Below, in pieces: positions 8,720 through 17,314 of a stretch of 64,000 nt of DNA. The position numbers were made by a program, and so were the translations under genes. Each line of letters starts with the position of its first letter. Position 1 is the stretch's first letter. The notes under the pieces are model-generated. The model saw only the letters and a program-made list of their open reading frames with translations, did no database searches and was not told the origin of the DNA. Source of the DNA: Bacillota bacterium (lineage in GTDB: Bacteria; Bacillota; UBA4882; UBA8346); contig JAEVYU010000039.1 in NCBI GenBank assembly GCA_023392595.1, positions 49,408-113,407 on the forward strand, written 5' to 3'.

Positions 8720-10024
8720 TTGAAATTTTTAAAAATAAATCGTAAACGAATTTATCTATGGCTATTTGCAGGATTGTTCATCATTTTAAGCGGTTCGTGT
8801 TTACTGCAAATCACTCATTTGCCTCTAAATTTGAGAGTCTCCCCGGGCCAAAAGATAAAGCTTTCAGCTTATTTTCCTTTAAGCTTTTATACCGTTCATC
8901 AACAAATTAAAGCACATATTTCAGAAATATCCGTTCAATCATTGCCGTTATTGTCCCATAACCTTATTGTAAATTCACCAAAAAGCGAAGAATTTGATGT
9001 TCAAATTCGCTTATTAGGTGCGATTCCGGTAAAAAAACTCCATGTGGAAGTTACTAAACCAACCATGGTGGTTCCGGGAGGACAAGCTATTGGGGTTTTG
9101 TTTTCCAGCAAAGGGGTAGTGATTATCGGTCATTTATCCCTTAAAGGGATTGATGGACAAACATATTATCCGGCAAAAGATGCCGGTTTGCAGATTGGAG
9201 ATATTTTGCTTGCCATGAATGATATGCCTGTCAATCGAGTGGATGAAGTTGAATATCAATTAAGAAACTATCAACCTATGCGCAAATTTATAAAGCTAAC
9301 AATTTTACGGCGCAGCAAAAAGGTTCACACCACTATTAGACCGGTATATTGTGCGCAAAATGGTACCGTTCCCCATTACATGCTAGGAATTTATATTGAA
9401 GATCCTGCTGCCGGAGTTGGAACACTAACTTGTTATGATCCTTTGAGCAAGCGTTTTGCCGGGCTAGGACACCGAATTGCCGAATTTGCCGGTAAAAAAG
9501 GAATCCCATTTAATCAGGGCGAAATTGTTCTTGCCAAGATTAATGGGGTTAGAGTGGGTATACCAGGCCAACCTGGCGAAAAAATTGGAGTATTCAATTC
9601 CTTAACCCATCCCCTTGGTAAGATTGAAAAAAACAGCCGTTTCGGAATTTATGGCCATTTTTATGAACGGGTTTCTTACAGCCTTGATACTCCAATTCCA
9701 GCAGCCTATTGTTCTGAAGTCACTGTTGGACCTGCTCAAATCTATACTGTTATTCGCGGCACCAAAATTGAACATTTTAACGTTGAAATTGTAAAAGTAT
9801 ACCGCCAGGATGCACCAAGGGATAAAGGAATGGTTTTAAAAGTAGTAGACCCCTTACTCCTTAAATTAACCGGAGGAATCATTCAAGGAATGAGTGGAAG
9901 TCCCATTATTCAACGGGGAAAATTTGTCGGGGCTGTAACTCATGTTCTTGTCAATGACCCAACAAAGGGTTACGGGGTCTTGGCGGAATGGATGATTCAA
10001 GAAATGAACGGAAGAGCATCCTAG
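8720..10024 (+). CDS. spoIVB: SpoIVB serine peptidase
   Basis: Sporulation signalling protease (family S55) secreted from the forespore, where it triggers processing of pro-sigma-K through SpoIVFA. The 434-residue protein has an N-terminal membrane anchor (about residues 10-30), a PDZ domain (about 140-200, with DAGLQIGDILLAMN) and the peptidase domain with the GHRIAEF histidine and the GMSGSPII serine. It uses a TTG start preceded by GGGGA at 8706-8710. The gene lies directly upstream of spo0A, as in Bacillus and Clostridium. A terminator overlaps its last codons. Confidence 0.95.
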   Translation: MKFLKINRKRIYLWLFAGLFIILSGSCLLQITHLPLNLRVSPGQKIKLSAYFPLSFYTVHQQIKAHISEISVQSLPLLSHNLIVNSPKSEEFDVQIRLLGAIPVKKLHVEVTKPTMVVPGGQAIGVLFSSKGVVIIGHLSLKGIDGQTYYPAKDAGLQIGDILLAMNDMPVNRVDEVEYQLRNYQPMRKFIKLTILRRSKKVHTTIRPVYCAQNGTVPHYMLGIYIEDPAAGVGTLTCYDPLSKRFAGLGHRIAEFAGKKGIPFNQGEIVLAKINGVRVGIPGQPGEKIGVFNSLTHPLGKIEKNSRFGIYGHFYERVSYSLDTPIPAAYCSEVTVGPAQIYTVIRGTKIEHFNVEIVKVYRQDAPRDKGMVLKVVDPLLLKLTGGIIQGMSGSPIIQRGKFVGAVTHVLVNDPTKGYGVLAEWMIQEMNGRAS

Positions 10025-10045
10025 CAGGGATGCTTTATTTTTTTG
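10014..10045 (+). terminator. Terminator overlapping the end of spoIVB
   Basis: AGCATCC-tagca-GGGATGCT stem with a long T-rich tail. The 5' arm lies inside the last spoIVB codons. It would uncouple spo0A from spoIVB transcription. Confidence 0.85.
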
Positions 10046-10067
10046 TTTTTAAATATCCTAGAAAGAA

Positions 10068-10096
10068 AAAGGAATTTTTTACGAAATAGCGAAAAA
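10068..10096 (+). promoter_or_regulatory. Candidate sigma-H promoter for spo0A
   Basis: AAAGGAATT fits the sigma-H -35 consensus RnAGGAwww. Eleven bases downstream AGCGAAAAA matches the -10 consensus RnnGAATww except for one base. In B. subtilis spo0A has a sigma-H promoter. Assignment is by eye only. Confidence 0.5.
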
Positions 10097-10135
10097 TACT
10101 TCATAAATTCTATACGAATGATTGAGGTAGAAAAA

Positions 10136-10912
10136 ATGCAATCTATCCGAGTTGGGATAGCAGATGATAACCGGGATTTCTGCCAGTTACTCCAAGACTT
10201 TTTTTCAACACGATCAGAAATTGAAGTCGTGGCAACTGCTTATAATGGTTTCGATATCATTAAAATTCTCCCACAAGTCACGATGGATGTGTTATTATTG
10301 GATATGATAATGCCCCAGATGGACGGGCTTGGAGTACTCCAATGGCTGAGGGAACATCCCGAAATTCATCGGCCGAAAATAATCATTTTTTCCGCATTTG
10401 GTCAAGAAGAAATCGCCCGCAATGCCGTAACTCTCGGTGTTGATTATTATGTTTTAAAGCCTTTTGATTTGGAAACATTGACGAAACGTATCAGCGAAGT
10501 CGTAAAGGGCATGAACGACATCACAGTTACGCGACGCAAACCTACCAGTTATTCTAGAGATTTAGAATTAGAGGTGAGCAGGATTATTCAAAGTTTGAAT
10601 ATTCCGCCTCATTTTAAAGGTTATTCTTACTTGCGGGATGCTATTATTATGGCCAGCCAGGAACCGGGGCTGATTAATGAAGTGACTAAAAAGCTTTATC
10701 CTTTAATTGCTGAACAATACCACACCACCATGAACCGGGTAGAACGGGCCATGAGGTTTGCCATTGAAACAGCATGGAATAAGGGAGACGTACAGACTTT
10801 ACATAATTTATTTGGATATTGTGTGGATGATAAAAAAGGCAAACCAACCAATGCTTCATTTATCGCGAAGATCTCCGATAAAATGCGGTTGGAGAAGAAT
10901 ATTAGAAGGTGA
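10136..10912 (+). CDS. spo0A: Stage 0 sporulation protein A
   Basis: Master response regulator of sporulation entry, 258 residues. The receiver domain (1-125) has the acidic pair in IADDNRD, the phosphoacceptor aspartate at about 56 (LLLDMIMPQMDG) and the lysine in YVLKPFD. The C-terminal Spo0A DNA-binding domain (about 145-258) includes PPHFKGYSYLRDAI and NASFIAKISDKMRLEK, the recognition-helix region. ATG 10136 is preceded by GAGGTAG; an upstream in-frame start at 10043 would translate the promoter region. steA begins right after the stop codon. Confidence 0.97.
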   Translation: MQSIRVGIADDNRDFCQLLQDFFSTRSEIEVVATAYNGFDIIKILPQVTMDVLLLDMIMPQMDGLGVLQWLREHPEIHRPKIIIFSAFGQEEIARNAVTLGVDYYVLKPFDLETLTKRISEVVKGMNDITVTRRKPTSYSRDLELEVSRIIQSLNIPPHFKGYSYLRDAIIMASQEPGLINEVTKKLYPLIAEQYHTTMNRVERAMRFAIETAWNKGDVQTLHNLFGYCVDDKKGKPTNASFIAKISDKMRLEKNIRR

Positions 10913-12040
10913 ATGGGTTTGGATTGTAAGGCAATAGCACGTATTGATGTTCGCACAAAGAATTTGGCCAAACGTATTCGGCCCGGAGAGATTGCCGTTC
11001 TTGATCATGCGGATATTGATCAAGTCTCTGCCGATTCACTGATTAAAGCAAGAATCAAAATGATTATTAATGCCAGTCCATCTCAAACAGGCCGTTACCC
11101 AAATCCGGGTCCTGCTTTTTTGCTGCAAGAAGGAATTATGATTCTTGATAATGTCGGCAAAGAGATTTTTCAAAAAGTTCACGAAGGGGATTTATTAGAA
11201 ATTCGTGGAAACCAAATTTGGAAAGAAGAAGTCTTGGTCGCTGAAGGCCAATTTCTGGAGCTGGAAGCTGTTCTTAAAAATATAAAAAAGCTCCGACATA
11301 TGCAAGCCAATGAATTAGAAAAATTTATCCACAACACCCTTGAATATGCAATGAAAGAAAAGGATTTGATTTTGGGTACGCTTGAGATGCCCGAAGTAAA
11401 AACAAAGTTTGAGGGTAAACCTGTTTTGGTTGTGGTTCGCGGGCAGAATTACCGTGAGGATTTAACGATTATCAAATCTTATATCGATGATGTCAATCCC
11501 GTATTAATCGGTGTTGATGGAGGCGCCGATGCTCTTTTGGAGTTTGGATATATACCGGATATTATTATTGGAGACATGGATAGTGTCACCGATTCGGCCT
11601 TAAAGTGCGGCGCCGAAATCATTGTTCATGCTTACACGGATGGCAGGGCGCCAGGATTGAGCAGAGTTGAGAAATTAAATTTGGCCGCTAAAATTTTTCC
11701 GGCCCCTGGCACCAGCGAAGATATCGCTTTATTGTTAGCCTTTGAAAAAGGGGCGGATTTGATCGTTGCCGTGGGTACTCACACCAGTATGGTTGACTTT
11801 CTTGAAAAAGGACGGGCTGGGATGGGAAGTACTTTCTTAGTCCGCTTAAAAGTTGGATCTATTTTAGTAGATGCTCGGGGAGTCAGCAAAATTTATCAAG
11901 GTCGAATTAAGCTTAGTTATTTATTTCAAATAGCGATTGCCGGGATTCTAACGATTATTATTGTTTTTTCTCAGTTACAATGGTCAAGGGATTTATTTCG
12001 AACTTTTTGGCTACAATTAAAAATATGGTTTGGTTTTTAA
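10913..12040 (+). CDS. steA: SteA-like cytokinetic-ring/envelope protein
   Basis: A 375-residue protein with a thiamine-pyrophosphokinase-like fold in the middle (VLIGVDGGADALLEFG, PDIIIGDMDSV, GTSEDIALLLAF) and one C-terminal transmembrane segment (about 345-365). This architecture matches SteA, which in Corynebacterium acts with SteB to control a peptidoglycan hydrolase at the division site. In spore-forming Bacillota such genes commonly sit near spoIVB/spo0A. ATG follows the spo0A stop without a gap, with AGAAGGTG as the ribosome site. Function here is inferred from family and neighbours. Confidence 0.85.
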   Translation: MGLDCKAIARIDVRTKNLAKRIRPGEIAVLDHADIDQVSADSLIKARIKMIINASPSQTGRYPNPGPAFLLQEGIMILDNVGKEIFQKVHEGDLLEIRGNQIWKEEVLVAEGQFLELEAVLKNIKKLRHMQANELEKFIHNTLEYAMKEKDLILGTLEMPEVKTKFEGKPVLVVVRGQNYREDLTIIKSYIDDVNPVLIGVDGGADALLEFGYIPDIIIGDMDSVTDSALKCGAEIIVHAYTDGRAPGLSRVEKLNLAAKIFPAPGTSEDIALLLAFEKGADLIVAVGTHTSMVDFLEKGRAGMGSTFLVRLKVGSILVDARGVSKIYQGRIKLSYLFQIAIAGILTIIIVFSQLQWSRDLFRTFWLQLKIWFGF

Positions 12041-12065
12041 GAGTCTATAAATTTGGGGGATTTTT

Positions 12066-12959
12066 ATGATTATCGATTTGCGTTATCATGTTGTTTCTTT
12101 AGTCTCGGTCTTTTTAGCACTGGGGCTTGGCATTATAATTGGCGCCAATTTGGGTGTTTCCGGCAGTCCTCATTTTGAGAAACAAATCGAGCATTTGGAA
12201 CAAACTTATCAGAAAATTCGTGAAGACCAAAAGTTATTACGAACTTCATTACAAGTTAAAGACAATGAAATCGATATCGCCAACCAATTTCAAAAAGCTA
12301 TCGTTCCAAATCTTATAACGAACCGATTACTTGGTAAAAGAATTGCCATCATTCGCACGAATTCTTCGGTTGATTTTAAATATGCCAAGCAATTGTTTAA
12401 TCTTTTGCGCCAAGCCGGAGCTGATGTAACATCGATAACTACTTTTAATCAAACGATCAACCTTAACGATAATCAGCTTAAAAATGAGATCAATGGCGCA
12501 TTTGAATTTACTCAATCCGATGATAAAACTTTTAATACCCGCATATTTACTAAATTAGCCCAAATCATCACCAACGGTCAAAGCAGCTCTCAATTGATCT
12601 TTATGCAAAATAAGGAATTAATTCAGTTGTGGGGAGAGTATAATCGAGGTTATGTTGATACGATTGTGTTTTTGGGGGGAGGCATGAATCCGGAAAGCGA
12701 TTTTCAAACTGCAATTGACGGTCCTTTATTAGATGCATTTCAAAATATTAAAGTTGCAAAATTTGGAGTTGAGCCTAGTTTTGTAACTCAATCGTACATG
12801 CACTTATACCAGTCCAAATGTCAAGGAACTGTTGATAATATTGATACCCCCCCTGGCGAGGTAACTTTGGTTTATTTATTGGCTTCCGGGAAAAAAGGAT
12901 TTTATGGTGTTAAAGATACTGCCCGTTCGTTTATCCCGGAATTTAAGCTTAATTATTAA
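12066..12959 (+). CDS. steB: SteB / MctB-family membrane-anchored protein
   Basis: A 297-residue protein. The N-terminal transmembrane segment (YHVVSLVSVFLALGLGIIIG) is followed by a coiled-coil stretch (about 35-75) and an extracytoplasmic domain. It belongs to the family annotated as copper transporter MctB, whose member SteB partners SteA. The steA-steB adjacency (25-base gap) supports an envelope or cell-division role rather than copper transport. GGGGG precedes the ATG. Confidence 0.82.
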   Translation: MIIDLRYHVVSLVSVFLALGLGIIIGANLGVSGSPHFEKQIEHLEQTYQKIREDQKLLRTSLQVKDNEIDIANQFQKAIVPNLITNRLLGKRIAIIRTNSSVDFKYAKQLFNLLRQAGADVTSITTFNQTINLNDNQLKNEINGAFEFTQSDDKTFNTRIFTKLAQIITNGQSSSQLIFMQNKELIQLWGEYNRGYVDTIVFLGGGMNPESDFQTAIDGPLLDAFQNIKVAKFGVEPSFVTQSYMHLYQSKCQGTVDNIDTPPGEVTLVYLLASGKKGFYGVKDTARSFIPEFKLNY

Positions 12960-12984
12960 TATTGAAAAACGGGAAGTGATTTTG

Positions 12985-13671
12985 GTGGGAACTTCTACAG
13001 ATAGCTTAACAGTATTAATTCCGGCTTACAATGAAAAAAAGACGATTCAGGCGACAATCCAGGCTGTTAAGAACAGTGGGCAAGTTGACCAGATTATCGT
13101 AATTAACGATTGCTCTCAGGATGAGACCAGCCGGCTTGCGAAAGAGGCCGGCGCCGAAGTTTTGGATTTGCCTCGAAACCTAGGTAAGGGTGGGGCTTTA
13201 AACTGTGGTCTTAAAATGGCTACCGGAAATATTATCGCCCTTCTCGATGCCGATTTGGGCAAAACAGCTTCCGAAGTAACCAAGTTAATTGAGCCGATAC
13301 GTTCCAACAAAGCGGATCTGACGATTGGACGATTTCCTCCTGCAGGGCGGAAAGGTGGATTCGGCTTGGTCACTCGTCTTGCCAAAAAAGGGATTCGCAG
13401 TTATACCGGTTTGGAAGTTTCCAGTCCGCTTTCTGGACAAAGAGTGATGCGTCGTGAAATTCTGGACCAAATCGGACCGTTTGAATCCGGTTTTGGTGTG
13501 GAAGTGGGAATGACGATCGATGTTTTCCGACATGGTTTTCGGGTAAAAGAAGTGCCGGTCGTTATGAGCCACGCGGAAACCGGTCGGGACCTCGCCGGAT
13601 TTCTTCACCGGGGTCGTCAATTTTGGGATGTGGCTTTGGTTTTAATCAGCCGACTTTTTATTAAGAGGTGA
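12985..13671 (+). CDS. Family 2 glycosyltransferase
   Basis: GT2 (DPM1/UgtP-like GT-A fold), 228 residues: VLIPAYNEKKTIQATI, a VINDCSQDET loop, DLPRNLGKGGALNCGL and DADLG (DxD). No transmembrane segment follows, so it is probably a soluble or peripheral enzyme that transfers a sugar to a lipid carrier. The GTG at 12985 fits the GGGAAGTGA site; a TTG one codon earlier is also possible. It lies between steB and an MraY/WecA-like gene, suggesting a common lipid-linked glycan pathway. Confidence 0.87.
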   Translation: MGTSTDSLTVLIPAYNEKKTIQATIQAVKNSGQVDQIIVINDCSQDETSRLAKEAGAEVLDLPRNLGKGGALNCGLKMATGNIIALLDADLGKTASEVTKLIEPIRSNKADLTIGRFPPAGRKGGFGLVTRLAKKGIRSYTGLEVSSPLSGQRVMRREILDQIGPFESGFGVEVGMTIDVFRHGFRVKEVPVVMSHAETGRDLAGFLHRGRQFWDVALVLISRLFIKR

Positions 13672-13675
13672 ATCC

Positions 13676-14560
13676 ATGGAACTGAGCGACGTTTTACAAC
13701 CGATGTTACTTTCGATCATTAAATATATTATTATCTTCCTGATTTCTTATTTTGTGGCTTTTTTTGCATTTCCGTTTATACGGGGGCTTATTTATGAAGC
13801 TGGTTATTTAAAACCGAATTATCGTGAAGAGCAGATCCCAGCTATTGCGGGGGTCCTTTTTGTGGCGTTATTACCTTTCATTACTATGATTAATATGCTA
13901 TTTTCAGTAAATCCTCATTCCGACTCGATTTTATTTTTATGTATCGTCCTAGGAATGGGTTTTATGGGCTTGCTTGATGATCAAATGGGTAATCATAACT
14001 CCAAGGGATTTAAAGGACATTTTTTAGCTTTATTTCGCTCCCGGCAATTGACTTCGGGGGGATTTAAGGCAATATTCGGGGCTTTACTTGCTCTCATTTT
14101 CAGCATTGCCGCCGTTTTTCCTATTCAGTCAGCTTGGTGGCCCTGGGAACTTTTTCTTAACTTTATCCTTATGAGCTTGGCAACGAATATGATTAATCTT
14201 TTTGATTTAAGACCGGGCCGGGCCGGCAAAATATACTTGGCCGCCTTTATTATTATTATGGCATTCAGTAAAAACTTAGAGAATTATTTCGGACTTTTTT
14301 TGCCGATCATAGCCATCCTGCTTTATTATTTACCATTTGATCTGAGGGCGGAGGTCATGTTGGGTGATGTTGGTTCAAATCTGCTGGGCGCCACTCTCGG
14401 AATGATGATGGTATGGATGTTAAGTGATTTTGCGAAAATTGTATCCCTGGTCGTTATGTTGGCTTTACAATTCAGTGCTGAAAAGGTTTCTTTTACCAAA
14501 ATTATTGAACGGAATGGATTCCTGCGGTATATTGATAATATAGGCAGAGAGCATAAATAG
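13676..14560 (+). CDS. MraY/WecA-like polyprenyl-phosphate sugar-1-phosphate transferase
   Basis: A polytopic membrane protein of 294 residues with the family catalytic landmarks: GLLDDQMG (DD pair), NMINLFDLRPGRAGK (equivalent of the NxxNxxDG segment) and LGDVGSN. It is shorter than housekeeping MraY (about 320), so it is likely a paralogue that builds another lipid-linked precursor. It starts five bases after the glycosyltransferase and completes the steA-steB-GT block. Confidence 0.83.
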   Translation: MELSDVLQPMLLSIIKYIIIFLISYFVAFFAFPFIRGLIYEAGYLKPNYREEQIPAIAGVLFVALLPFITMINMLFSVNPHSDSILFLCIVLGMGFMGLLDDQMGNHNSKGFKGHFLALFRSRQLTSGGFKAIFGALLALIFSIAAVFPIQSAWWPWELFLNFILMSLATNMINLFDLRPGRAGKIYLAAFIIIMAFSKNLENYFGLFLPIIAILLYYLPFDLRAEVMLGDVGSNLLGATLGMMMVWMLSDFAKIVSLVVMLALQFSAEKVSFTKIIERNGFLRYIDNIGREHK

Positions 14561-14608
14561 TTTAAAAAAATTTTTCAGCGATGTTGATTATGAGAAAGGT
14601 GGAAAGCA

Positions 14609-15052
14609 GTGAAAGATGTTGCAATTTATACAGATGGAGCTTGCTCCGGAAACCCGGGCCCCGGAGGATGGGGCGCCATCTTAATAGCCGGGGAGGTTGA
14701 AAAACAGTTATCCGGTTATGTGGAAATGACGACGAATCAACGAATGGAGTTACAAGCTGCGATCAGTGCACTATCGGCGCTTAAATTTTCCTGCAAGGTA
14801 AAATTACATTCGGACAGCGCCTACCTGATCAACGCATTTCGTCAAAATTGGCTTCAAAATTGGCAGCGTAACGGTTGGATGAATTCACAAAAAAAACCTG
14901 TTGAAAATCAGGATTTATGGATGGAACTAATTGATTTAAATCAGTTTCACCAAATTGAATGGATTAAAGTACCGGGACACAAGGATAATGTCTATAACAA
15001 TCGTTGTGATCAGTTGGCAAGAAAAGCCGTGGAGTTAAAATCTTCACAATGA
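14609..15052 (+). CDS. rnhA: Ribonuclease HI
   Basis: Degrades the RNA of RNA-DNA hybrids. The 147-residue protein has the Asp-Glu-Asp-Asp active site in IYTDGACSGNPGPGG, NQRMELQAAI, LHSDSAYLIN and NNRCDQLARKA, with the histidine in VPGHKDN. The basic handle (QNWQRNGW) is present. GTG start with AAAGGTGG upstream. Confidence 0.96.
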   Translation: MKDVAIYTDGACSGNPGPGGWGAILIAGEVEKQLSGYVEMTTNQRMELQAAISALSALKFSCKVKLHSDSAYLINAFRQNWLQNWQRNGWMNSQKKPVENQDLWMELIDLNQFHQIEWIKVPGHKDNVYNNRCDQLARKAVELKSSQ

Positions 15053-15202
15053 GGCTTTTTAGATATTTATTCAAATTGAGCTTCATAAATTTGTATTTTA
15101 AAAATAGCTCATAAAATATAAAAATTTATGGAGCCAATCGTTCGAAAGTTCGTTATAATAATAAGTAATTTGAGTTTTTACCACTAAAAGGAGTGAATGC
15201 AT

Positions 15203-16027
15203 TTGTTAACAACAACTCAATTGAACGAATTGCAGGAAAAGGCGCGTCAATTACGTGGCCATATTATCCGGATGTTAGCTGCCGCTAAATCCGGGCATCC
15301 GGGCGGCTCTCTATCCTCGGCTGATTTGTTAACCTATTTATATTTTCATAAAATGAAGATCGACACCCAAAATCCTCAAATGCCTGAACGCGATCGTTTT
15401 GTTTTAAGCAAAGGGCATTGTGCGCCAGTTCTTTATGCTGCTTTAGCAGAAAGAGGGTTCTTTGATATTAAAGAATTGATGACTTTACGTAAATTTCACA
15501 GCATGTTGCAGGGACACCCGGATATGAAGAAAACCCCCGGGGTGGATATTTCAAGCGGTTCTTTAGGCCAGGGATTATCGGTTAGTAATGGAATGGCGCT
15601 TAGCGCTAAAATGGACCACAAAGATTATCGGGTTTATGTTTTGATGGGCGATGGAGAACTTGAAGAAGGTCAGGTTTGGGAAGCGGCAATGACTTCAGCT
15701 CATTACAAACTTGACAATCTTACGGCTTTCGTGGATAACAACCGTCTCCAAATTGACGGAAAAGTTGAGGACGTTAAATCAATGACCAATCCGGCCCAAC
15801 GTTTTCAATCTTTTGGATGGCATGTTATAGAAATTGACGGCAATGATATTGCCGCTATTGATAAGGCAATTATTGAAGCCGAAAATACGAAAGGAAAGCC
15901 AACCATGATTGTTTTACATACGATCAAAGGTAAGGGCGTTTCATTTATGGAGAACCAGGCTGGTTGGCATGGTATGGCTCCAAAACCGGAAGAGGCGGAA
16001 CAAGCTCTTAAAGAATTAGGATTTTAA
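15203..16027 (+). CDS. Transketolase, N-terminal (ThDP-binding) subunit
   Basis: The first half of a split transketolase, 274 residues. The ThDP-binding GDG motif is in VLMGDGELEEGQVWEA with VDNNRLQIDG, and SGHPGGSLS is the N-terminal substrate/phosphate region. It works with the next gene product to move two-carbon units in the pentose phosphate pathway. TTG 15203 has better spacing to AAGGAGTGA (15188-15196) than ATG 15197. A TATAAT-like -10 at about 15153 may drive the pair. Confidence 0.94.
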   Translation: MLTTTQLNELQEKARQLRGHIIRMLAAAKSGHPGGSLSSADLLTYLYFHKMKIDTQNPQMPERDRFVLSKGHCAPVLYAALAERGFFDIKELMTLRKFHSMLQGHPDMKKTPGVDISSGSLGQGLSVSNGMALSAKMDHKDYRVYVLMGDGELEEGQVWEAAMTSAHYKLDNLTAFVDNNRLQIDGKVEDVKSMTNPAQRFQSFGWHVIEIDGNDIAAIDKAIIEAENTKGKPTMIVLHTIKGKGVSFMENQAGWHGMAPKPEEAEQALKELGF

Positions 16028-16057
16028 ACGACATTATAAAAATTAGGGGGATTTTCC

Positions 16058-17002
16058 ATGAGTGATAGAATAGCTACCCGAGAAGCCTATGGAAATGCAT
16101 TGATAAAATTAGGAGAATTAAATCCAAATATCGTTGTTTTGGATGCCGATTTATCAAAATCGACCAAAACTGCAGGTTTTGCCAAGAAATTTCCGGAGCG
16201 TTTTTTCCAGATGGGTATTGCCGAAGCTGATATGATGGCCACAGCCGGTGGATTTTCAACCACCGGAAAGATTCCGTTTGCCAGTACCTTTGCCATCTTT
16301 GCGACCGGCCGGGCCTATGATCAGGTTCGGAATACAATTGGTTATCCCGGCTTGAATGTTAAAATAGCTGCAACCCATGCTGGTCCCACAGTTGGAGATG
16401 ACGGCGGGTCCCATCAATCGATTGAAGATATCACTTTAATGAGAGTTATTCCCGGAATGACCGTTTTAAACCCAGCCGACTCAGTGGAGACGGAAAAATT
16501 AATTTTTGCAGCCGCTGAGCATTATGGGCCTGTTTATATTCGTCTGGGCCGCGAACCGATGCCGGTTATCTTTAATGCTGATTATAAGCCGGAAATTGGT
16601 AAGGCTGTTCGTCTCAAAGATGGTAAAGCTGCGACAATTATCGCAACCGGTATTATGGTGGAAAAAGCCCTTCAAGCGGCAGAAATTCTTAGCCAAAAGG
16701 GCACAGTCGTCCGGGTTATCAATATTCATACGATTAAACCAATTGATACGGCGGAAATAATTAAAGCGGCTTGGGAAACCGGAGCCATAGTTACCGCAGA
16801 AGAGCATAGTGTTATCGGAGGCCTTTCCAGTGCTGTAGCCGAAGTGGTGGTCCAAAACCACCCGGTTCCGATGGAATTTGTCGGAATGAAGGATCGTTTC
16901 GGACAATCGGGGTCACCTGCGGAGTTGCTTTCCGAATATGGATTAACAGCTGAAAGTATCGTTGAAGCAGTTGAAAAAGTTATTGCCCAAAAAAACCTCT
17001 GA
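16058..17002 (+). CDS. Transketolase, C-terminal subunit
   Basis: The second half of the split transketolase, 314 residues: pyrimidine-binding domain (MGIAEADMMATAGGFS supplies the catalytic glutamate; THAGPTVGDDGGSHQS) and C-terminal domain (AEEHSVIGGLSSAV). TAGGGGG precedes the ATG, 30 bases after the N-terminal subunit gene. Two-gene transketolases are usual in clostridia. Confidence 0.94.
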   Translation: MSDRIATREAYGNALIKLGELNPNIVVLDADLSKSTKTAGFAKKFPERFFQMGIAEADMMATAGGFSTTGKIPFASTFAIFATGRAYDQVRNTIGYPGLNVKIAATHAGPTVGDDGGSHQSIEDITLMRVIPGMTVLNPADSVETEKLIFAAAEHYGPVYIRLGREPMPVIFNADYKPEIGKAVRLKDGKAATIIATGIMVEKALQAAEILSQKGTVVRVINIHTIKPIDTAEIIKAAWETGAIVTAEEHSVIGGLSSAVAEVVVQNHPVPMEFVGMKDRFGQSGSPAELLSEYGLTAESIVEAVEKVIAQKNL

Positions 17003-17036
17003 TTTTAAGGAATTGATTTTGAACCTATGAATTTGG

Positions 17037-17065
17037 TTGAAATATCTTAAAATCGGTGCTACAAT
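17037..17065 (+). promoter_or_regulatory. Sigma-A promoter of the M-box transcript
   Basis: TTGAAA, 17-base spacer, TACAAT. The start would fall at about 17072, just ahead of the M-box aptamer. Confidence 0.75.
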
Positions 17066-17079
17066 AAATTTAAATTAAT

Positions 17080-17275
17080 AGCTCGGTAGGCGAGGTTCCT
17101 ACAAGGATATGGGATGCTACCGCAGATGGTTGGAGACAACCTGAGCTGGTCAGCAGGTATTGCCGAATACTCAAGGCATTACCTAGTGCATCTTCACCGC
17201 TTTGTAGTGCTAAAGCTTGAACGAGAGTGATGGATTGACCGCTTTCACCACGCTCAGCTTTGGTGAGAGCTTTTT
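17080..17275 (+). ncRNA. M-box (ykoK) magnesium riboswitch with terminator
   Basis: The leader carries the conserved M-box core: GGTAGGCGAGGTTCCTACA, AGGATATGGGATGCTACCGC, the GGTTGGAGACAACC hairpin, and the conserved 3' part with GTGCTAAAGC. The expression platform is a terminator at 17241-17275 (GCTTTCACCA pairing with TGGTGAGAGC, then TTTTTG). At high magnesium such leaders terminate transcription of a magnesium-uptake gene. The gene downstream encodes an MgtE-N/CBS protein, consistent with this. Confidence 0.92.
17241..17275 (+). terminator. Regulated terminator of the M-box
   Basis: Ten-base-pair stem around an approximately ten-base loop, with a T-run. It is the switching element of the riboswitch upstream of 17315. 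Confidence 0.85.
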
Positions 17276-17314
17276 GTTTTCTTTGCTTTAAGAAGTCTAC
17301 AAGGAGGTAAAGAC

